NCBI GenBank assembly: GCA_045642545.1
Contig: JAZUJB010000065.1
Location: 1-17,639, forward strand
DNA: 17,639 nucleotides
Reading direction: 5' to 3'
DNA from: F23-B02 sp045642545
GTDB lineage: Bacteria > Bacillota > Clostridia > Oscillospirales > Oscillospiraceae
Under the pieces are notes generated by a model. That model saw only the letters and a program-made list of their open reading frames with translations. It was not told where the DNA came from and did not search any database. Position numbers and translations under genes: made by a program. This document shows positions 1 through 6,251 of the stretch, piece after piece; positions within the stretch are counted from its first letter, which is position 1, and each line of letters starts with the position of its first letter.

Positions 1-4
1 TAAC

Positions 5-55
5 AAAAAGACCCGCCTATTTCTCACGAAATCGATGGTTCTTACTTTGTGGGTT
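5..55 (-). terminator. Possible terminator of the alpha/beta hydrolase gene
   Basis: On the minus strand, downstream of the hydrolase stop, the arms at 49-54 and 11-16 can form a 6-bp stem with one G-U pair. It encloses a second small hairpin (28-32 with 19-23, 4-nt loop) and is followed by a run of five T. The outer stem is short and the loop long, so this is weaker than the other terminators in the window. Confidence 0.35.
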
Positions 56-80
56 TATTATGTGGCTTTATATGCATTTA

Positions 81-992
81 TTACTCTGCAAGGAAGCTCA
101 TTATGCGGTCCTTGAAGTCCGGCGCTTCGTCATACACCGCGTGGCTGTAGCCCGAATACATATACAACGAGCAGCCGAGCTTTTCGGCAAGCTCAACACC
201 TGACGAGGCAGACAGCGTGTTATCCTGCCACGAGCCCATCACAAGCACGGGGCAGCTGATTTTGCCAAGCTCATCGTAGCTGTCCATATCGAGGCACGCG
301 CCCATCATCGCGGAGAAGCGCTGCATATCGTCTGCAGTACCCACGCCCTCAAGCGATGCGAAAATGTCCTTATACTGTCCGTAGTAGGCCTCGGAATAAA
401 CCTTCTCGAACACCTTGCGGTTGAGCGCGACAACATCGCCCGAATCGGCAAGCTGCTTCCACTCTCTTATGGTGGCACGGCTTATTTCATTGTTGCGCGA
501 CATTGTTGAGGCAAGCACAAGCTTATGCGCAAGCTCGGGATTGTTGATTGCGATGTACTGCGCAATCATACCGCCCAACGAGCAGCCGAATATATCAGCC
601 TGCTCAATTCCGACCTGCTTCATCGCCTGCGCGGTATCAGCCGCAAGCTGAACGACGCTGTAGCCATTCTGCCAGTCGTTTGTGCAGTCGAATACATACA
701 CCGTATATTTCTCGGTAAAGCCCGCATAGGCTGCCGCGACCGCATCTGCGGAGAGCATTACGCTGTTAAGGCTTGCACCGGGAAGAATTACGAGGTTCTC
801 TTCACCGCTGCCAAAGGAAAAATAGTTCATCTCAAAATCCTCTGTTGTAACTGTCTGAATTTCAACGGGCTCTGTCGGAGGCTCAATTGCTTTGTCCTCG
901 GCGGGCTTCTGTCCCCACGCAATCAGGATTATCGCTGCAGCCACGAGGACGAATATCACCGCTATTATTACCGCACTGCTTTTATCTTTCAT
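81..992 (-). CDS. Membrane-anchored alpha/beta hydrolase
   Basis: Predicted 303-residue alpha/beta-hydrolase fold protein. The N-terminus has a short basic start and one hydrophobic segment (about residues 7-26), so it is probably anchored in the membrane with the enzyme outside. The nucleophile elbow is GCSLGG with Ser138. Asp257 (in GSWQDN) and His284 (in GYSHAV) complete a plausible Ser-Asp-His triad, and PGASLN near residue 71 could form the oxyanion loop. The start at 992 is chosen over an in-frame ATG at 1034 because it has a GGAG ribosome site at proper spacing and begins the signal/anchor segment. It is a single-gene unit: a promoter lies just upstream and the next gene upstream ends in its own terminator. 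The substrate is unknown; esterase, lipase-like or peptidase activity are all possible. Family assignment is confident, function is not. Confidence 0.85.
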   Translation of the reverse strand: MKDKSSAVIIAVIFVLVAAAIILIAWGQKPAEDKAIEPPTEPVEIQTVTTEDFEMNYFSFGSGEENLVILPGASLNSVMLSADAVAAAYAGFTEKYTVYVFDCTNDWQNGYSVVQLAADTAQAMKQVGIEQADIFGCSLGGMIAQYIAINNPELAHKLVLASTMSRNNEISRATIREWKQLADSGDVVALNRKVFEKVYSEAYYGQYKDIFASLEGVGTADDMQRFSAMMGACLDMDSYDELGKISCPVLVMGSWQDNTLSASSGVELAEKLGCSLYMYSGYSHAVYDEAPDFKDRIMSFLAE

Positions 993-1025
993 CGGTAATC
1001 TCCATTCAATTAAATGTCTGTACAG

Positions 1026-1054
1026 ATAATACACCTACTTGCAGCGCTTGTCCA
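1026..1054 (-). promoter_or_regulatory. Sigma-A-type promoter for the hydrolase
   Basis: On the minus strand TGGACA (1054-1049) and TATTAT (1031-1026) are separated by exactly 17 bp; each box matches the consensus at 5 of 6 positions. The predicted transcript would start about 25 bases before the hydrolase start codon at 992. Confidence 0.6.
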
Positions 1055-1091
1055 TAGCTGCTCTTGCCTTTTGCGCCGTAAAGTGTCTATA

Positions 1092-1116
1092 ATACCAACG
1101 CAAAATGTATTGGTAT
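1092..1116. repeat. Short dyad upstream of the hydrolase promoter
   Basis: ATACCAA (1092-1098) and TTGGTAT (1110-1116) form a perfect 7-bp inverted repeat with an 11-nt spacer. It sits about 40 bp upstream of the hydrolase -35 box. It could be a regulator-binding site, but nothing else in the window shares it. Confidence 0.3.
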
Positions 1117-1173
1117 AAGGGATAAATAGCTTGGGCTTTTTATAGAAAACGAATATGTCTGACAAATATGAAA

Positions 1174-1201
1174 ACAGCCGCTGAGTGTCCTCAGCGGCTG
1201 T
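1174..1201 (-). terminator. Terminator of the SpoIIE-type phosphatase gene
   Basis: A perfect 12-bp inverted repeat (1174-1185 and 1190-1201) with a 4-nt loop lies just after the phosphatase stop codon. On the minus strand it is followed by TTTTC, a short but usable U-tract. It separates the phosphatase transcript from the hydrolase gene. Confidence 0.85.
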
Positions 1202-1212
1202 TATTATGTGCC

Positions 1213-4047
1213 TTAAAGGTTTTTGAAGATTGTCAGAATGTTCTGATTGTTTTCGTACTTGTATCTTACATCGTCCATAGTGTTCTTGACCATGTAGATA
1301 CCCAGGCCGCCGATATTGCGCTCGTCGGCAGAGAGCGTTACATCAGGGTCCTGATTTGTCAGCGGGTTGTACGGAATGCCCTCATCGGCAAAGCGCAGAT
1401 ACACCGTATGCGGGTCTTCCTTTTCAATCACGGAAACCGTAACAGGACCGGGCTTTTTCGGGTAACCGTACTTTACAATGTTGCTGTAAATCTCGTCGAC
1501 CGCAATGTTGAACTGTATTACGGTCTTCATCGGACAGCCGATTTTTTCAAGCTGTGTTTCAACAAACTCGGTAACTGCGGGAATATTCTCAAGGCAGGCC
1601 TCGTCAAAGTGAATGGTCGGCACGGGCGGTAAGCCGATATACTTGAATGCAAGCATTGTTATATCGTCAAACTGTGCAGCCTCGCCGACAAATTCATCGA
1701 CATCGGACTTGATAAATCTGCACAGCTCCTGCATATTCTCAAACTCGCGTGAATTGATTGCCTCAAGGAGTCTGTCCTCGCCGTAAAGCTCGTTATTTAG
1801 GTTCGTTGCCTCGGTTACGCCGTCAGTATACAGATAGACAATATCGCCGGGCTGCAGCTGCAGCTCCTGCAGCTTGTATCTGACGCCCTCCATACCTGCA
1901 AGCACGAAGCCTGCGCGTGATTTGAGGTATTCGAATTTTCCGTTTTCGTGGCGTACAAGCGGCGGGTTGTGGCCTGCGTTTGCAAAGCGGACAAGACCTG
2001 ACTCGAGGTCAATGTTGCCCTGCCATGCGGTTACGAACATACCCGCATCATTGCCCTCGCACAGTGCAGCGTTGCCGTGAGTGAACACCTCGCCAATCGG
2101 AAGTCCGTCTTCTGTCAAACGCTTGAGCTCGGTCTTTGCGCGCATCATGAACATTGCCGCAGGAATTCCCTTGCCCGAAACATCGGCGACAAGGAAGTTC
2201 AGCGTATCGTTGCCCGTCATATAGAAATCGTAGAAATCGCCGCCGACGGACTTTGCGGGATTCATGCTTGCGAATATATCAAAGTCCTTGCGCTTGGGGA
2301 ATGCGGGGAATACGCCGGGCAGCGCGGAAATCTGAATGTCCTTTGCGACCTCAAGCTCCTTGTCAATGCGTGCAGATGCTTCGTCAATGTAGTGCTTGAG
2401 GGTGTCGACGGTGGAGTTTATATCGTCCGATAGCGAGGCGAATTCCTCATTGGTACGGACATTGACAACCTCGTCAAGATTGCCATTTGAAATTTTTGCA
2501 AGCGACTCGTTAATGCTCTTAATCTGATTGACTACAACTCGCTTGATGAGCATATATATGAGCGCAAACAGAACCGCGAACACGAGAATTTCGAGGAAGG
2601 TGTTTACATACATAGCCACATCGCGCAGCTGCAGTGCTTCACTCTGAGGCAGGGCGGAAATGATGTAGTAGCCCTCTGCAATGCGGTATCGGCAGAATAT
2701 TTCTTCGCCGTTTATTGTCATGCCGATGGTGGTATCCGGCTCGATTGCACCAATGCTTGCACCGTCCTTCCTGAGCGACTCACTGGTTATGCCTTCGGGA
2801 GCGCTGACAAGCTCATGCACATCGTTAATTATGATGACATAGCCCGTTTTGCCGACATGGCGGTTTTTAGTGATGTCCACTACCTCGCCGTCAACATACT
2901 CCTGAAGATGCTTTGCGTCAAAGCCGACCTCGAGGAAGCCTTTATCAAGCTTGATACCTGCGTATTTTCTGACGCTGTTCTGCTCCTCTTCCTCGGGCGT
3001 TGCATCATTGCGGAAGCCCTGAACAAACTCGCACTGATCACCCAGCAGGCACAGAAACTGCGAGGACAGCTCATAGTCAGCCGCATTCTCTCCTATGTTT
3101 GACTTGACGGAGCTTTCAATAACAATTCCGTTTTCGTCAAAGACATTGATTTCCGCAACACCGTATTTTTCCGAAACGCTCTTAAGTGATTTCTCCTGAA
3201 TTTCATCATAAATTCTGTATGTCATATTCAGAAGACTCTTATCCGAAGCGTCTGCAATATCAGCTGCGGTTTCATCAAGCGCAATCTCAAGCAGGCTGTC
3301 TGTCTGCGTATCGGCAAGTCTGTCCTGAAGTTTGAACAGGAAGAAGGTGGTTATCACAAATGCAAAGGCAACGGTTGCAAACAGCCAGCGCTGCACGGTC
3401 TGCGCAATTTTTACTCCGTTTGACTTTTTAGACCCTGAGCGTCTTTTTGCCAGCAGCGTTACTGCAACGGCTGCAAGCAGCACCGATGCTCCGTTTGCAG
3501 TGAGCATGGGTATCGAGCATGCACGAACCACTGCCATTGCCTCGTTGGGTGTACTCATATTGGTGATGAACACCATCGTAAGATGGAAAACCTCCATTAC
3601 GACACCGGTTGCAAATGCAATAACAAAGCCGGGCTTTTTATCCTCAAACAGATATTTGCGCAACGCGGCAGCATAGAAGCCTGCAATAAGTGTGGAGAGG
3701 GTGCAGGCCACCCGTGTGAATGTGCCGACTCCCCACGCAACAGCAACCCAGCGCTCAACCGCGCCGATTGTACCCGCAATAATACCTGCAGGGCCGCCGA
3801 ACATAAGGCCGGCTATCAGTACCGCAGCATCGCGGCAGTTTACCTGCGCTCCGTTTATGGGTATGCCCCACTCCGTGCCGAGAATTGCCAGTGCGCCGAA
3901 CACGAGGCCGCATATTACCTGCTTTGTTCTTTCGCTCAGGCGACCGAATGCTGCAGTACGCCCCAGAAGATACAGCACCGCCGCAGCAATAACGGGCACA
4001 AATGCGGCTACTCCGAGTTTTATGTATGCAATGTAAATATCACTCAT
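1213..4047 (-). CDS. LytS-like sensor / HAMP / PP2C (SpoIIE) phosphatase fused to an anti-sigma-type kinase domain
   Basis: Predicted 944-residue membrane signalling protein. Domains in order: a LytS-type multi-helix membrane region (about 5-200; GGPAGIIAGTIGAVERW at 84-100 is typical of 5TM-5TMR_LYT); another membrane helix (about 218-238); an extracytoplasmic sensor, probably Cache-like (about 245-470); a helix (about 482-501); a HAMP linker (about 502-555); a SpoIIE/RsbU PP2C phosphatase (about 575-802) with GGDFYDF at 602-608, DVSGKG at 622-627, YTDGVTEA at 740-747 and DDITM at 794-798; and a C-terminal RsbW/GHKL ATPase domain (about 812-944) with an N-box including DEIYSN and the loops DEGIPYNP and GGLGIYMVK. 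The metal-binding Asp residues and ATP motifs look intact. The family acts on phosphorylated STAS-domain anti-sigma antagonists in partner switching; no STAS or sigma gene is nearby. The start is supported by AAGGAAA upstream. Confidence 0.9.
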   Translation of the reverse strand: MSDIYIAYIKLGVAAFVPVIAAAVLYLLGRTAAFGRLSERTKQVICGLVFGALAILGTEWGIPINGAQVNCRDAAVLIAGLMFGGPAGIIAGTIGAVERWVAVAWGVGTFTRVACTLSTLIAGFYAAALRKYLFEDKKPGFVIAFATGVVMEVFHLTMVFITNMSTPNEAMAVVRACSIPMLTANGASVLLAAVAVTLLAKRRSGSKKSNGVKIAQTVQRWLFATVAFAFVITTFFLFKLQDRLADTQTDSLLEIALDETAADIADASDKSLLNMTYRIYDEIQEKSLKSVSEKYGVAEINVFDENGIVIESSVKSNIGENAADYELSSQFLCLLGDQCEFVQGFRNDATPEEEEQNSVRKYAGIKLDKGFLEVGFDAKHLQEYVDGEVVDITKNRHVGKTGYVIIINDVHELVSAPEGITSESLRKDGASIGAIEPDTTIGMTINGEEIFCRYRIAEGYYIISALPQSEALQLRDVAMYVNTFLEILVFAVLFALIYMLIKRVVVNQIKSINESLAKISNGNLDEVVNVRTNEEFASLSDDINSTVDTLKHYIDEASARIDKELEVAKDIQISALPGVFPAFPKRKDFDIFASMNPAKSVGGDFYDFYMTGNDTLNFLVADVSGKGIPAAMFMMRAKTELKRLTEDGLPIGEVFTHGNAALCEGNDAGMFVTAWQGNIDLESGLVRFANAGHNPPLVRHENGKFEYLKSRAGFVLAGMEGVRYKLQELQLQPGDIVYLYTDGVTEATNLNNELYGEDRLLEAINSREFENMQELCRFIKSDVDEFVGEAAQFDDITMLAFKYIGLPPVPTIHFDEACLENIPAVTEFVETQLEKIGCPMKTVIQFNIAVDEIYSNIVKYGYPKKPGPVTVSVIEKEDPHTVYLRFADEGIPYNPLTNQDPDVTLSADERNIGGLGIYMVKNTMDDVRYKYENNQNILTIFKNL

Positions 4048-4084
4048 AATGCTTTTTCCTTACAAAACAAATTACTCTACAATT

Positions 4085-4113
4085 AAAATATCAGAAATGT
4101 CGGCTTCTTTCAA
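4085..4113 (-). promoter_or_regulatory. Candidate promoter for the phosphatase gene
   Basis: On the minus strand TTGAAA (4113-4108, 5/6) and TATTTT (4090-4085, 4/6) are 17 bp apart, about 40 bases before the phosphatase start. No terminator is visible between the upstream nitroreductase and this gene, so read-through from the nitroreductase transcript is also possible. Confidence 0.4.
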
Positions 4114-4118
4114 CCACC

Positions 4119-4634
4119 TTACAGTTCCTGCACCATATCGCTCATCTCGCGGTATTTGCTGTGCATAGGTCCGGGCACGGAGTCCTCTGCAGGATAACCT
4201 ACGGGCAGCAGGTCACGGACTCTGACATTTTCGGGAAGTCCAAGCGCTGCCTTGACCTTTTCCTCGACGAAATAACCCACCCAGCAGCTGCCGAGTCCAA
4301 GCTCCTGCGCCTGCAGCATCATATGCGTGCAGACGATTGCGGCATCGGTATCGCCGAAGTCGTATCCCTCAAAGACAAGGTCCTTTGCCGAGCGCTCGAC
4401 ATCATAGCCGACAACGAACACAACAGGCGCATTGAAGGTACACGGGGTTATCTGCGCAAGTGCGCTGAGCTTTTCCGCGCTCTTGACAACATATATCTTC
4501 TGCGGCTGATTGTTGCAGGCCGTGGGCGCAACCTTTGCCGCCTCTAAAATCAGTTCAAGCTTCTCGTCCTCAACGGGTTTATCCGAATATGCTCTTACCG
4601 CATATCTTTCCTTTGCAAGCTCCAAAAACTTCAT
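4119..4634 (-). CDS. Nitroreductase-family FMN oxidoreductase (short form)
   Basis: Predicted 171-residue flavin oxidoreductase of the nitroreductase fold, a compact size for the family. FMN-binding features are visible: RYAVRAY at 10-16 (Arg residues for the phosphate), PTACNNQP at 37-44, and the C-terminal LGLGSCWVGYF at about 112-122. Members reduce nitro compounds, quinones, enones or flavins with NAD(P)H or a reduced ferredoxin; the substrate here is not predictable. The start at 4634 is preferred over an upstream in-frame ATG at 4700 because a GAGG site precedes it and the family pattern begins there (KFLELAKERYAVR). The upstream gene's stop codon is only 10 bases away and overlaps the ribosome site, so the two nitroreductases are co-transcribed and probably translationally coupled. 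Confidence 0.88.
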   Translation of the reverse strand: MKFLELAKERYAVRAYSDKPVEDEKLELILEAAKVAPTACNNQPQKIYVVKSAEKLSALAQITPCTFNAPVVFVVGYDVERSAKDLVFEGYDFGDTDAAIVCTHMMLQAQELGLGSCWVGYFVEEKVKAALGLPENVRVRDLLPVGYPAEDSVPGPMHSKYREMSDMVQEL

Positions 4635-4644
4635 ATCATCAACC

Positions 4645-5412
4645 TCACAGCTTATTGACCTTGACGGGCTTTCTGCCGGGAATGCGGCAGTACTTAACAT
4701 CGGGATAGCCGATTACCATGCAGGTAACCGCCTTGTGGCCCTTAGGCAGCGCCAGAATACCGCGAAGCTTTGCGCTCAGCTTTGTGCAGATTACGAAAAA
4801 CCCGCTGTACAGCACACCGAGGCCGAGGCTTGCCGCCATAAGCTCCATATACGACGAGGCGAGGTTTGCATTGCCCGCATTCTTTGCCGAAACTACTATG
4901 ACAAGCGGTGCGCCCTTGAAGAAGAAATTATCGTCAATTTCCATATTCGCAGCTGCGGCATATGCCGAGGAGGCAACTGCCTTGCCCTTGCGGAAAAGCT
5001 TTACGCAAAGCGCTTCAATCTCGCTCTGTCTGCTGCCTAAAATCGTAAATGCAACATCCTGCGCGTTTGCTGCGGTGGGACAGTAGCGTCCTGCCTCGAG
5101 AAGCATATCGAGCTTTTCCTGCTCAACCTCCTTCGCCTTAAACCGGCGAATGCTTCTGCGGCTTTTCATTGCCTGCAAAAGCACCTTGCTGTCAAGCTCG
5201 CTCATATCGTGCAGCTGCCCGTTATCCGTTTCCATGCCCTCAATGCTTACCGCGCCCGTGGGGCAGACGGCATAGCAATGTCCGCAGCCGATGCAGCCGA
5301 CGGACTTCAGTTCTGCCTTGCCGTTATCAACATAAAGATACCCCGCAACGCAGTCGTTGGCACACTGTCCGCAGCCTACGCATTTTTCCTTATCAATAAT
5401 CACAGAGCCCAT
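4645..5412 (-). CDS. Ferredoxin-nitroreductase fusion (two [4Fe-4S] clusters plus FMN domain)
   Basis: Predicted 255-residue cytoplasmic protein. The N-terminal ferredoxin domain (1-60) has two CxxCxxCxxxC sets: Cys11, 14, 17, 21 and Cys40, 43, 46, 50, the last followed by Pro as in bacterial ferredoxins. A nitroreductase domain follows (about 75-245), with SRRSIRRF at 84-91, the PTAANAQ loop at 112-118 and ASLGLGVLYSG at 194-204. The layout implies electrons pass from a reduced ferredoxin or other low-potential donor through the two clusters to FMN. The substrate is unknown. The start at 5412 has a strong GGAGG site 7 bases upstream; an in-frame ATG at 5457 lacks one and would add unrelated residues. 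It is the first gene of a two-gene unit with the short nitroreductase downstream. Confidence 0.92.
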   Translation of the reverse strand: MGSVIIDKEKCVGCGQCANDCVAGYLYVDNGKAELKSVGCIGCGHCYAVCPTGAVSIEGMETDNGQLHDMSELDSKVLLQAMKSRRSIRRFKAKEVEQEKLDMLLEAGRYCPTAANAQDVAFTILGSRQSEIEALCVKLFRKGKAVASSAYAAAANMEIDDNFFFKGAPLVIVVSAKNAGNANLASSYMELMAASLGLGVLYSGFFVICTKLSAKLRGILALPKGHKAVTCMVIGYPDVKYCRIPGRKPVKVNKL

Positions 5413-5472
5413 ATAAAACCTCCGTTCCCTGATACTGCGATATACCCGATTATACAAATACTATAATAGAAA

Positions 5473-5501
5473 ATGATATCATATCCGCGCTTTTATTTCA
5501 A
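5473..5501 (-). promoter_or_regulatory. Promoter of the nitroreductase pair
   Basis: On the minus strand TTGAAA (5501-5496, 5/6) and TATCAT (5478-5473, 5/6) are 17 bp apart. The site lies directly after the terminator that closes the preceding small gene, and leaves a leader of roughly 50 bases before the GGAGG site. Confidence 0.6.
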
Positions 5502-5515
5502 TCACATACAGGCGC

Positions 5516-5553
5516 AAAAATGCCTGCAAGGGCTTGACCTCGCAGGCATTTTT
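5516..5553. terminator. Bidirectional-type terminator after the 50-residue peptide gene
   Basis: The arms 5516-5527 and 5542-5553 form a perfect 12-bp stem whose A-rich foot faces a T-run on either strand. On the minus strand it begins right after the stop codon of the small gene and ends in five T. It closes the aldehyde oxidoreductase/ferredoxin/small-peptide unit. Confidence 0.85.
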
Positions 5554-5706
5554 TCATCTTAATGTGCCGTCCTCGGCTTCCTTAAGGTCGGCAATGGTCG
5601 TATCCTTGCGGCTTAAGCGCTCGCCCACGGCCTTCATGCCCTTAATGCACGCCGTGGAAACCGTTGTGAGCAGTACCATAACCATGGCAAGTTCGCGTTT
5701 TTTCAT
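5554..5706 (-). CDS. Small hydrophobic peptide, function unknown (50 residues)
   Basis: Uncalled small gene found by reading the minus strand. It starts at an ATG at 5706 with a clear GGAGG site (5718-5714) 7 bases before it, and stops with TGA at 5556-5554. The product starts MKKRELAMVMVLLTTVSTAC: two lysines, then a hydrophobic stretch of about 16 residues ending at Cys20, then a charged tail (ERLSRKDTTIADLKEAEDG). It may be a single-pass membrane peptide; the Cys is in a poor lipobox (S-T-A-C), so a lipoprotein is less likely. It sits 58 bases downstream of the four-cluster ferredoxin gene, after a strong hairpin and directly before a terminator, so it is probably the last gene of that unit. 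I do not recognise the family. Confidence 0.7.
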   Translation of the reverse strand: MKKRELAMVMVLLTTVSTACIKGMKAVGERLSRKDTTIADLKEAEDGTLR

Positions 5707-5728
5707 TTATCTGCCTCCGATTTGCAGA

Positions 5729-5755
5729 AATACCCCCGAATTTCTCGGGGGTATT
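5729..5755 (-). terminator. Intercistronic hairpin between ferredoxin and small-peptide genes
   Basis: A perfect 11-bp inverted repeat (5729-5739 with 5745-5755, 5-nt loop) contains five consecutive G-C pairs. On the minus strand it is followed only by TTTCTGC, a poor U-tract. It may be a partial terminator or a 3'-end stabiliser that lowers expression of the small gene relative to the two genes before it. Confidence 0.6.
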
Positions 5756-5764
5756 CAGTGTTTC

Positions 5765-6172
5765 TTACTTAAGCTTGATTGCCTCAACGGGGCAATGTCT
5801 TGCGCAGACACCGCAGCCGTGGCATTCGTCAGGTCTTGCGAGTACGGAAACGCTATGTATTGAGCCCTCCTCGAGAGGCTCAATCTCGAGGCAGTAGGCA
5901 GGGCATTCCTCTGCGCAGATGCCGCAGCCGTCGCACAGCTTGGTATCTACAACGGGCTTTTTCCACTGCTCTCTGGGAATGAACTTGCATGCCTTGCCCT
6001 CGTTGTCAAGGATGCCCTCGTATTCACAGAGATGTGTGCATGCGCCGCAGTCAATGCAGCGGTTGGGGTCAATCTCGTGCTGCTCCTTCATTTCACCGCT
6101 GATTGCCATTACGGGGCAAATCTGCGCGCAGTCATCGCAGCCCTTGCATCTATCGGTAATTTTATATGCCAT
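5765..6172 (-). CDS. Polyferredoxin with four [4Fe-4S] sites, probable partner of the aldehyde oxidoreductase
   Basis: Predicted 135-residue cytoplasmic iron-sulfur protein. Four complete CxxCxxCxxxC sets are visible: Cys9/12/15/19, Cys39/42/45/49, Cys80/83/86/90 and Cys117/120/123/127. The first, third and fourth are followed by Pro. This layout suits an electron-wire subunit like those next to aldehyde oxidoreductases (AorB-type) or HydN-type proteins. It starts 79 bases after the oxidoreductase stop codon, on the same strand and with no promoter between, so they are very likely one transcript. The start is supported by GGAG upstream. The natural inference is that it carries electrons between the tungsten/molybdenum enzyme and a soluble ferredoxin or another redox partner. 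No FAD/NAD-binding third subunit is present nearby. Confidence 0.9.
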   Translation of the reverse strand: MAYKITDRCKGCDDCAQICPVMAISGEMKEQHEIDPNRCIDCGACTHLCEYEGILDNEGKACKFIPREQWKKPVVDTKLCDGCGICAEECPAYCLEIEPLEEGSIHSVSVLARPDECHGCGVCARHCPVEAIKLK

Positions 6173-6251
6173 ATTTTACTCCATTCTGCCGCTGAATAAT
6201 TTATATCATCAGTGGACCGCCGTAAGCGGCATACGGGCGTCCGTCTGCCGT

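Noticed and set aside
6173..6251. Small hairpin in the gap between aldehyde oxidoreductase and polyferredoxin genes
   Set aside because: The best stem is only 4 bp (GCCG/CGGC) with no T-run, so it is not supported as a terminator or regulatory element.
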